6,058 nt of DNA from Austwickia sp040006675 (lineage in GTDB: Bacteria > Actinomycetota > Actinomycetes > Actinomycetales > Dermatophilaceae), in assembly GCA_040006675.1 (NCBI GenBank), contig JBDTWM010000151.1:1-6058 (forward strand), written 5' to 3'. The position numbers and the translations under genes are program-made. Of the stretch, positions 1 to 6,058 are shown piece by piece; position 1 is the first letter of the stretch, and each line of letters begins with the position of its first letter. The notes below the pieces were generated by a model, which did not search any database, was not told where the DNA came from, and saw only the letters and a program-made list of their open reading frames with translations.

Positions 1-450
1 CGGGCCCCGACCCGGGTGACGTTGCCCGACGCGGAGCTGCCTCTGACGCCTGTCGGGGTCCATTCCGCTGGCAAGGAAGCAGGCCAGATGGCCGTCCCTG
101 ACGACCCGAACGTTGGCGGGTGGTACCGGTTCGGGGCATCCCCGCTGGACCGGACGGGGGCGGTGGTCATCGCCGCTCACGTGGATGCGGCGCGATACGG
201 GCCCGGTCCGCTCGCCCGGCTGGGCCGGATCCCGAAGGGTTCGTTGCTCACGCTGAGCGTCAGCGGCCGGGACGTGCGGTATCGCATCGAACGCGTCGAG
301 ATCGTGCCAAAGGACAGGCTCGACCCCGCCGCTCTCTTCGACGCGGCGGGGCCGGCCCGCTTGCACCTGGTCTCGTGCGGCGGGGACTTCGACCCGCAGC
401 GCGGGGAATACGTCGCGAACGTCGTGGCCACTGCGTTTCGGGTGGACTGA
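1..450 (+). CDS. Class F sortase, 3' part (N-terminus outside the window)
   Basis: This is a cysteine transpeptidase of the sortase superfamily, which normally acts at the outer face of the cytoplasmic membrane and joins sorting-signal proteins to an acceptor. The frame is open from base 1, giving 149 residues to the TGA at 448-450. The GTG at 16 is only an internal codon, because the sortase fold needs more N-terminal sequence plus a signal or anchor segment. Counting from the first codon, the features are a VGGWY motif (residues 38-42), the catalytic His in AAHVD (His60), the catalytic Cys in LVSCGG (Cys126), and a likely catalytic Arg in the QRGEY stretch (Arg134). Family members usually read GHVD, so the Ala before the His is a small departure. 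A protein starting LPxTG-like substrate is not visible here. From recollection, class F sortases often sit beside ECF sigma/anti-sigma pairs and a DUF4397 protein. The next gene downstream is such a sigma factor. The family call is firm; the substrate is unknown. Confidence 0.88.
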   Translation, partial: RAPTRVTLPDAELPLTPVGVHSAGKEAGQMAVPDDPNVGGWYRFGASPLDRTGAVVIAAHVDAARYGPGPLARLGRIPKGSLLTLSVSGRDVRYRIERVEIVPKDRLDPAALFDAAGPARLHLVSCGGDFDPQRGEYVANVVATAFRVD

Positions 451-471
451 CCGGCAGGTCCCAGCGGTTTC

Positions 472-506
472 GGATCAGGGCAGACCCGCGTCGGTATACT
501 GCGGGG
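472..506 (+). promoter_or_regulatory. Candidate promoter for the sigma gene, implying a leaderless mRNA
   Basis: TATACT at 495-500 matches the TATAAT -10 hexamer at five of six positions. The ATG of the sigma gene begins at 507, seven bases after the hexamer's last base, which is where transcription would be expected to start. No Shine-Dalgarno sequence lies at a usable distance; only a GGGG run directly abuts the ATG. The best -35 at 17-bp spacing is the poor GGATCA (472-477), but weak -35 boxes are common in actinobacterial promoters. The -10 and its position are seen directly; transcription from it is inferred. Confidence 0.5.
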
Positions 507-1076
507 ATGTCAAACGGGGTGCTCGCCGAAGCGACGGCCGAGCACCTGTCCATCCTGCTCGCGCAGGGCGACAACGAGGCGCTCGCGGAGGCGTTCGCTC
601 GCTGGAGTGGGCTCGTCCATACGATCGCGCTGCGATCGGTAGGTCATCAACAGGACGCGCAAGACGTCACTCAGCAGGCTTTCATCTCGGCATGGCATTC
701 TCGGCATACCCTGCGCCCGGGGCCGTCGGCACTGCCCGCCTGGTTGGTCGGGATCACCCGGCACTGCGTCTTGGATCTCTATGAGCAGCGGCGGCGCTCC
801 GTTCGCAACGCCGGGGTGGTTGCCGACGGCCTGGAGTCGGTGTCGCTGACTTTCGATGACGAGGTCTCGGACCGGGTGTACCTGCAGTACGAGTTGGAGC
901 GTTTGGGGTCGCCGCGCGAGGAAATCGTCCGGATGGCGGTCATGGAGGGGCGGACCCACGTCGAAGTCGCGGATCGACTGGACCTCCCCGTCGGCACGGT
1001 GAAGAGCCATGTGCGTCGCGGTCTCAGGTTGTTGCGGGAAAGACTCGAGGAGGTGCGTTGTGACCCATCCGGATGA
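507..1076 (+). CDS. ECF-type RNA polymerase sigma factor (sigma-70 family)
   Basis: This 189-residue protein is a group 4 (ECF) sigma factor that directs RNA polymerase to a limited set of promoters. Region 2 spans about residues 25-98 and includes the DAQDVTQQAF helix (50-59) and the LPAWLVGITRH stretch (76-86) that leads into a basic RRR segment. Region 4 spans about 122-182, with a helix-turn-helix around THVEVADRLDLPVGTVKSH (150-168). Region 3 is absent, as expected for ECF factors, and the length is normal. I chose the ATG at 507 because upstream codons in this frame run back into the sortase gene and because a -10 hexamer sits just before it. The last 17 bp overlap the downstream anti-sigma gene, which implies coupled translation and stoichiometric production. 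The partner's RskA-type outer domain suggests a SigK-like group, but region 4 does not look specially close to M. tuberculosis SigK from memory, so I give no gene symbol. Confidence 0.92.
   Translation: MSNGVLAEATAEHLSILLAQGDNEALAEAFARWSGLVHTIALRSVGHQQDAQDVTQQAFISAWHSRHTLRPGPSALPAWLVGITRHCVLDLYEQRRRSVRNAGVVADGLESVSLTFDDEVSDRVYLQYELERLGSPREEIVRMAVMEGRTHVEVADRLDLPVGTVKSHVRRGLRLLRERLEEVRCDPSG
1048..1053 (+). promoter_or_regulatory. Strong Shine-Dalgarno fixing the GTG start of the anti-sigma gene
   Basis: AGGAGG lies inside the end of the sigma coding sequence, six bases before the GTG at 1060. This decides the start: the frame is open further upstream, to a possible ATG at 1009, but those extra residues would precede the zinc-binding domain and have no ribosome site of this quality. 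The placement means ribosomes finishing the sigma gene pass directly over the site. Confidence 0.8.
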
Positions 1077-1905
1077 CGACGCACTGCTCGATCTCGTCCT
1101 GGATCTCCCGGTGGCAGCGGATGTGTCGCGACACGTGCGCACGTGCGCGCAGTGCACGAGCACGCTCCAGGACGACCGGCGTACGGTGCGGTTGCTCCGC
1201 GAGGGTGCGCAAAGTCGACTCAGCGACCCCCCGCCCGGGACGTGGGATGCTGTCGCAGCGCACACCGCAGGCCTTCGGCTCGTCTCGACCGACCTCGGCG
1301 CGGCGACACGACCGCAGCGGGGGATCCGCCCGGAGCCTTCGGACCCATCTCACGAACCTGGCCCGCCGACCGTCTCCGAACTGAGAGCATCGGCGAGGTC
1401 GCGCGCGCAGCGCCGGTGGGCGCTGCTCGCGGGCGGCGTGGCTGCGGGTGTTGCCGGGGGACTGTTCGCGGGCTCGATGATATGGGGCGCGCCCCAGCAG
1501 TCCGTGACTGCGCAGCCCACGGGTGCGACGCCTCCTTCCTCAACGGTGACCCGCGAGTCGGTGGACCAGATCCTCGCCAGCACTGCGCTGCGCCCCGTCG
1601 CTGGGGGAGAGGCCGACGGCCGTGCCGAGCTCGTGCAGTACGCGGGGACGGACCGCCTCGAGTTGTCCGTCCCGACGATGCCGCCGCCCCCGTCGGGACA
1701 GGTCTACGAGGTCTGGTTGCTGCATCGGGACGGCACGCGGATGATCTCGATCGGAGTCATGCCCGACGCCGGCAGCGCGCAGTTCCCTATCCCCGCAGGC
1801 CTGCTCGCGCAGGGATACGACATCGTCGATGTCTCCCGCGAGCCGCTGGACAACGAGCCGGCCCACTCCGGGGACAGCCTGCTGCGGGGCCGTCTGGACG
1901 TGTGA
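1060..1905 (+). CDS. Membrane anti-sigma factor, zinc-binding N-terminus and RskA-like outer domain
   Basis: This 281-residue protein probably binds and silences the sigma factor encoded just upstream. The cytoplasmic N-terminal domain (about 1-50) carries His25-x3-Cys29-x2-Cys32, the HxxxCxxC signature of zinc-type anti-sigma domains. A linker rich in Pro, Ser and Arg follows (about 55-117). Next is one transmembrane helix, about 119-143, starting after a basic RSRAQRR patch, which fits the positive-inside rule. The outer part (about 190-281) looks like the anti-sigma-K factor domain RskA: YEVWLL (216-221), a DG turn, a glycine-rich strand, the SREP segment (259-262) and a C-terminal SGDSLLRG. 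Known family members release their sigma factor after regulated intramembrane proteolysis, which I infer may apply here. The gene overlaps the sigma gene by 17 bp. No clear terminator follows. The inducing signal is unknown. Confidence 0.9.
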   Translation: MTHPDDDALLDLVLDLPVAADVSRHVRTCAQCTSTLQDDRRTVRLLREGAQSRLSDPPPGTWDAVAAHTAGLRLVSTDLGAATRPQRGIRPEPSDPSHEPGPPTVSELRASARSRAQRRWALLAGGVAAGVAGGLFAGSMIWGAPQQSVTAQPTGATPPSSTVTRESVDQILASTALRPVAGGEADGRAELVQYAGTDRLELSVPTMPPPPSGQVYEVWLLHRDGTRMISIGVMPDAGSAQFPIPAGLLAQGYDIVDVSREPLDNEPAHSGDSLLRGRLDV

Positions 1906-1952
1906 GCCGAATGGAGCGGCGCGCTCGGACGCAGCGGCCGACCACTGCGCCC

Positions 1953-1977
1953 GGAACTCGAATCGTCGCTCGTCGTC
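1953..1977 (+). promoter_or_regulatory. Candidate ECF sigma promoter upstream of the photolyase gene
   Basis: GGAAC at 1953-1957 is followed by exactly 16 bases and then CGTC at 1974-1977. This matches the general ECF promoter pattern (-35 GGAAC, spacer 16-17, -10 CGTC-like). Transcription would start near 1984, leaving a leader of roughly 75 bases before the photolyase GTG at 2060. A caution is that CGTC recurs at 1964-1967 and 1971-1974, so the -10 half carries limited information. A TTGACC at 1982-1987 has no matching -10 at normal spacing. The sigma factor that would use this site, perhaps the one encoded at 507, is inferred. Confidence 0.4.
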
Positions 1978-2003
1978 CGCGTTGACCTTGGGCCGATCGA
2001 GGG

Positions 2004-2020
2004 CTGGTCCAGGACTGGTC
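2004..2020 (+). repeat. Compact symmetric element (CTGG-T-CCAG-GA-CTGG-TC)
   Basis: CTGGTC occurs at 2004-2009 and again at 2015-2020, a period of 11 bp, which puts both copies on the same face of the helix. The intervening CCAG (2009-2012) is the reverse complement of both CTGG units, so two overlapping short palindromes share the middle arm. The element lies in the gap before the photolyase, about 40 bp ahead of its start and downstream of the candidate ECF promoter. This is a plausible operator position. The arms are short, so chance is a real alternative. Confidence 0.35.
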
Positions 2021-2059
2021 TAAGGCCCCGCCCCTCAGCGTCGAGAAGGGAAGCCGATC

Positions 2060-3433
2060 GTGCCGACCACCGTGCTGTGGTTACGACGAGACCTGCGGTT
2101 GCACGACCTTCCGGCGTTGTCCTCGGCCCATGAGGCGGCCGGTGGTGGCGCGGTGCTGCCACTGTTCGTCCTCGACCCGGTTCTTCTGCGCGGCGCCGGG
2201 GGCGCCCGCCTGGCGGCACTGCGCAACGCGCTGATGCACGCGCAGGAGGACTACGACGGGGCGATCGTCGTGCGCAGCGGTGACCCGGCGTCCGTTGTGG
2301 CGCAGGTGGTCGCAGAGTCGGACGCGGTGTCGGTGCATGTCTCGGGAGAATCGACGCCGTACGGCCGCCGGCGCGGCAAGGCGGTGCTGACGTCGCTCGG
2401 GGACGTGCCGATGCACCCGTCCGGGACCCCGTATGCGGTGCCGCCGGGACGGCTGCGCACGGGCGTCGGCAACCCATACCAGGTGTTCACCCCATTCTGT
2501 CGGGCGTGGCGACGCCATGGCTGGCCGCCACCGACGGCCGTGCCTTCGGGGCTGCGGTTCTGCCGAGGGATCGAGTCGGAGGGGCTGCTCATCCCGGACG
2601 CACCTGAGGGACCGGACGCGCCGGGCCGTGACGTTGGATCCGAGGAGGCATGGGCGGCGTTCCTCGACGACGGACTCGCGACATATGACGCGGAACGCGA
2701 CCGTGCCGACCTGGACTCGACGTCCCGCATGTCCGAGCATCTCAAGTACGGAGCCATCCATCCGCGCTCGATGCTCGCCGACATCGCGGATCACCCGGCC
2801 GGGCGGACCGAGGCCGCGACGCGTTACGTCACCGAACTGGCCTGGCGCGAGTTCTACGCGGACGTCCTGTGGCACCATCCTCGCTCGGCCTGGCACGACC
2901 TCAAGCCCGCGCTGGCCCGGCTGAGCTACGACGAGCCGGACGCCGACGAGGTGGTGGCCGCGCGCCTGGTGGCGTGGCGGCGGGGCCGCACGGGTTACCC
3001 CTTCGTCGACGCGGGGATGCGCCAACTGCTGGCCCAAGGGTGGATGCACAACCGCGTACGGATGGTCACCGCCTCGTTCCTCGCCAAGGACCTGCACATC
3101 TGGTGGCCGCACGGGGCCCGCCACTTCCTCAGCCAGCTGCGCGACGGGGACATCGCATCGAACAACCATGGTTGGCAGTGGGCCGCGGGCACCGGAACCG
3201 ACGCGGCCCCGTACTTCCGCGTCTTCAACCCTGTCACGCAGGGGCAGCGCTTCGATCCACACGGTGACTACGTGCGTCGCTGGATCCCCGAGCTGCGCCA
3301 CGTCCTCGGCGCGGCGGCCCATACCCCGTGGACCGTCGAGGATGGCTACGCCCACGGCTACCCGCAGCGGATCGTCGACCACGCCGCCGAACGTACGGCG
3401 ACCTTGCGACGCTATGAGAGCGCGCGGCGTTGA
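2060..3433 (+). CDS. phrB: Deoxyribodipyrimidine photolyase (class I CPD photolyase)
   Basis: This 457-residue flavoenzyme uses blue or near-UV light to split cyclobutane pyrimidine dimers in DNA. The GTG at 2060 gives MPTTVLWLRRDLRLHD, the usual family N-terminus, with a purine-rich stretch (2044-2053) as ribosome site. The antenna-cofactor Rossmann domain covers about 1-130; the sequence does not tell me whether it holds folate or a deazaflavin. The FAD-binding helical domain covers about 200-450 and has TSRMSEHLKYG (221-231), ELAWREFY (259-266), GRTGYPFVDAGMRQL (309-323) and GWMHNRVRM (327-335). Aligned to E. coli PhrB from memory, the substrate residues Glu274, Trp277, Asn341 and Trp384 correspond to Glu259, Trp262, Asn331 and Trp374. 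Trp382 and Trp359 of the electron-transfer chain correspond to Trp372 and Trp349. The distal Trp306 position seems to be Tyr290 next to a short insertion. Length is normal and the gene is intact. A cryptochrome-like role is less likely given the full set of substrate residues. Confidence 0.95.
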   Translation: MPTTVLWLRRDLRLHDLPALSSAHEAAGGGAVLPLFVLDPVLLRGAGGARLAALRNALMHAQEDYDGAIVVRSGDPASVVAQVVAESDAVSVHVSGESTPYGRRRGKAVLTSLGDVPMHPSGTPYAVPPGRLRTGVGNPYQVFTPFCRAWRRHGWPPPTAVPSGLRFCRGIESEGLLIPDAPEGPDAPGRDVGSEEAWAAFLDDGLATYDAERDRADLDSTSRMSEHLKYGAIHPRSMLADIADHPAGRTEAATRYVTELAWREFYADVLWHHPRSAWHDLKPALARLSYDEPDADEVVAARLVAWRRGRTGYPFVDAGMRQLLAQGWMHNRVRMVTASFLAKDLHIWWPHGARHFLSQLRDGDIASNNHGWQWAAGTGTDAAPYFRVFNPVTQGQRFDPHGDYVRRWIPELRHVLGAAAHTPWTVEDGYAHGYPQRIVDHAAERTATLRRYESARR

Positions 3434-3453
3434 TCGTCCCCTGGAGCGGCGGT

Positions 3454-3481
3454 GGCCGCGGCGGCACAGGACCCGCCGGCC
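3454..3481 (+). terminator. GC-rich hairpin after the photolyase gene, possible terminator
   Basis: Beginning 21 bases after the photolyase stop, GGCGG (3460-3464) pairs with CCGCC (3473-3477) across an 8-base loop. After a 2-base bulge on the left arm, GGCC (3454-3457) pairs with GGCC (3478-3481), giving nine mostly G-C pairs. No T-run follows, so it does not meet the classical intrinsic-terminator definition. Hairpins without a U tract have been proposed as terminators in actinobacteria, but in such GC-rich DNA a chance hairpin is also possible. Confidence 0.3.
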
Positions 3482-3502
3482 GATCCCGACCAGCGTCATG
3501 GT

Positions 3503-3524
3503 CAGCGGGCACGGCATCCCGCTG
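3503..3524 (+). repeat. Second inverted repeat in the photolyase-FAH gap
   Basis: CAGCGGG (3503-3509) and CCCGCTG (3518-3524) form a perfect 7-bp inverted repeat with an 8-base loop. It starts 21 bases after the first hairpin and is not followed by a T-run. It could be a second element of a tandem terminator or a binding site. The rest of the 206-bp gap (3434-3639) shows only the ribosome site at its end and a weak TAGCGT at 3609-3614 without a -35 partner. Confidence 0.3.
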
Positions 3525-3629
3525 CGCGTTGGTCGAGTCCCCCTGCCGCCATGTCGACTGTTCGTCCCGCGGTCGATCGGCAAGGGGCGAGCGCGCGCAT
3601 GCGTCCGATAGCGTTCGAGGCACAGCACG

Positions 3630-3637
3630 AGGAGGAG
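3630..3637 (+). promoter_or_regulatory. Strong Shine-Dalgarno of the FAH-family gene
   Basis: AGGAGGAG lies just before the ATG at 3640. It decides the start: the frame stays open upstream to the end of the photolyase gene, but the upstream translation is arginine- and serine-rich with no family resemblance, while MKIARYV at 3640 is a typical family N-terminus. Confidence 0.8.
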
Positions 3638-3639
3638 AC

Positions 3640-4419
3640 ATGAAGATCGCGCGATACGTGCTCGACGACACTCCGTCGTACGGCGTGGTGATGAGCGAGG
3701 ACGGCGAGCCGGCGTGGATCGCGGAGGTGGGAGGGGATCCCCTCTATACGTCCATCACACCGACCGGCGCACGCCACGAACTCGGCGATGTCCGACTGCT
3801 CGCCCCGGTGATCCCGCGCAGCAAGGTGATCGGCGTGGGCCGAAACTTCTCCGAGCACATCGCCGAGATGGACCATGAGACGCCGCCCCATCCGCTGCTG
3901 TTCCTGGTACCGAACACCGCCGTGTGCGGGCCCGACGATCCTGTGGTGATCCCAGAGTTCGCCAAGAACGTCCACTACGAGGGCGAACTGGCGGTCATCA
4001 TCGGGCGGATGTGCAAGGACGTGACGGCGGCGAACGCGGCTGACGTCATCCTCGGCTACACGTGCGCCAACGACGTGACCGCCCGTGACCTGCAGACCGG
4101 TGACGGCCAGTGGGCGCGGGCGAAGGGGATGGACACCTTCTGCCCGCTCGGGCCATGGATCGAGACGGAACTGGATCCGACCGACGTCCAGATCCGCACG
4201 CGCGTCGACGGGCGGATCGTGCAGGATGACTCGACCGCCCTGATGATCAATCCGGTTTATGCGCTGGTGGCGTTCGCCTCCCAGGCGTTCACGCTCCTGC
4301 CGGGCGACGTGATTCTCACCGGCACGCCCAAAGGCGTCGGCCCGGTCGAGTCGGGCCAGCGCGTGGAGGTCGAGATCGAGGGGATCGGGACGCTGATGAA
4401 CCCGTTCGTGCGCCGCTGA
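3640..4419 (+). CDS. Fumarylacetoacetate hydrolase (FAH) family protein, Rv2993c-like
   Basis: This 259-residue cytosolic enzyme belongs to the FAH superfamily, whose members cleave, isomerise or decarboxylate 2-oxo-dicarboxylic compounds using a divalent metal. A short N-terminal domain (about 1-58) leads into the FAH core (about 60-257). Metal ligands are Glu114 and Glu116 in HYEGELAV and Asp145 in NDVTARD. Other core features are GVGRNFSEHIAEM (65-77), with His73 and Glu76 at the catalytic dyad position of human FAHD1, Lys162 in the AKGMDTFCPLGPW block, and TGTPKGVGP (227-235). Length fits the bacterial single-domain group. It closely resembles M. tuberculosis Rv2993c as I recall it, annotated as a hydroxyheptadienedioate isomerase on weak grounds; the true substrate is unsettled. 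One oddity is that the family's FLKP segment reads FLVP, with Val90 replacing a widely conserved lysine. The gene lies 38 bp before gltX, the same neighbour as in mycobacteria, so the two are probably co-transcribed. Nothing here shows a functional tie to tRNA charging. Confidence 0.9.
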   Translation: MKIARYVLDDTPSYGVVMSEDGEPAWIAEVGGDPLYTSITPTGARHELGDVRLLAPVIPRSKVIGVGRNFSEHIAEMDHETPPHPLLFLVPNTAVCGPDDPVVIPEFAKNVHYEGELAVIIGRMCKDVTAANAADVILGYTCANDVTARDLQTGDGQWARAKGMDTFCPLGPWIETELDPTDVQIRTRVDGRIVQDDSTALMINPVYALVAFASQAFTLLPGDVILTGTPKGVGPVESGQRVEVEIEGIGTLMNPFVRR

Positions 4420-4442
4420 CGGGCGTCCAGCCGCGGTCTGGG

Positions 4443-4453
4443 TACTGTGAGGG
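4443..4453 (+). promoter_or_regulatory. gltX ribosome site overlapping a weak -10-like hexamer
   Basis: GAGGG at 4449-4453 lies four bases before the gltX ATG and is a serviceable ribosome site. Directly upstream, TACTGT (4443-4448) fits the loose TAnnnT -10 pattern, which would place a start near 4455, but there is no recognisable -35. The ribosome site is the more believable reading, with gltX translated from the FAH-family transcript. A second promoter cannot be excluded. Confidence 0.35.
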
Positions 4454-4457
4454 CATC

Positions 4458-6058
<1,601 letters not shown>

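Noticed and set aside
466..492. A second ECF promoter (GGTTT ... CGTC) for autoregulation of the sigma gene
   Set aside because: The -35 half does not match GGAAC and the spacer would be 18 bp. The TATACT hexamer gives a better account of the region.
120..506. Upstream extension of the sigma-factor frame into the sortase gene
   Set aside because: The extra residues are Arg/Gly-rich shadow translation of the sortase gene. The protein family begins at or near the ATG at 507.
1930..1949. CGCAG/CTGCG inverted repeat after the anti-sigma gene as a terminator
   Set aside because: The stem is only five pairs with a 10-base loop and no T-run, which is easily expected by chance in this composition.
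1982..2010. TTGACC (1982-1987) as a housekeeping -35 box before the photolyase
   Set aside because: At 16-18 bp spacing the sequence is TGGTCC-like, with no TAnnnT hexamer. The first TA lies more than 30 bp away.
2081..3628. A 515-residue open frame on the minus strand opposite the photolyase gene
   Set aside because: It mirrors the GC-rich third positions of a well-supported gene. Its translation is Arg/Pro/His-rich with no recognisable domain and no ribosome site.
3452..3643. A 63-codon frame starting at a GTG and ending in an ATGA overlap with the FAH-family start
   Set aside because: The ATGA overlap is suggestive of coupling, but third-position G+C is only 43 of 63 codons, lower than expected for genes here. 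There is no ribosome site, it runs through both inverted repeats, and the translation has no recognisable features.

Overview
The window is GC-rich with strong G/C preference at third codon positions, GTG starts for two genes, and all five genes on the + strand. The proteins resemble those of high-GC Actinobacteria. The pairing of a fumarylacetoacetate hydrolase (FAH)-family gene with a GluRS gene matches the Mycobacterium tuberculosis Rv2993c-Rv2992c arrangement. The GluRS catalytic domain looks unlike the mycobacterial one and, from memory, like GluRS of Propionibacteriaceae-type actinobacteria. That family assignment is tentative.

Layout. (1) 1-450: the 3' part of a class F sortase, whose N-terminus lies outside the window. 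(2) 507-1076 and 1060-1905: an ECF-type sigma factor and a membrane-anchored zinc-type anti-sigma factor with an RskA-like outer domain, overlapping by 17 bp. The sigma gene has a good -10 hexamer placed so that its transcript would begin at the ATG. (3) 1906-2059: a 154-bp gap without a gene, holding a candidate ECF promoter (GGAAC-N16-CGTC) and a compact symmetric CTGG/CCAG element. (4) 2060-3433: a complete class I CPD photolyase. (5) 3434-3639: a 206-bp gap with two GC-rich inverted repeats and, at its end, a strong Shine-Dalgarno sequence. (6) 3640-4419: an FAH-family enzyme orthologous in appearance to Rv2993c. (7) 4458-6058: glutamyl-tRNA synthetase, open to the right edge and ending in four GACGGG repeats.

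How the parts fit. The sigma/anti-sigma pair is a self-contained envelope-signalling switch: the anti-sigma factor holds the sigma factor at the membrane until an external signal triggers release. A class F sortase next to such a pair suggests a link to surface-protein anchoring. The ECF-like promoter before the photolyase raises the possibility that DNA repair by light belongs to the same regulon. The FAH-family gene and gltX are probably co-transcribed (38-bp gap).

Most of this is ordinary actinobacterial gene content, and I see no clear new system. The points most worth checking are the candidate ECF promoter before the photolyase, the leaderless sigma transcript, the mixed ancestry suggested for GluRS, and the hexamer repeat at the GluRS C-terminus.
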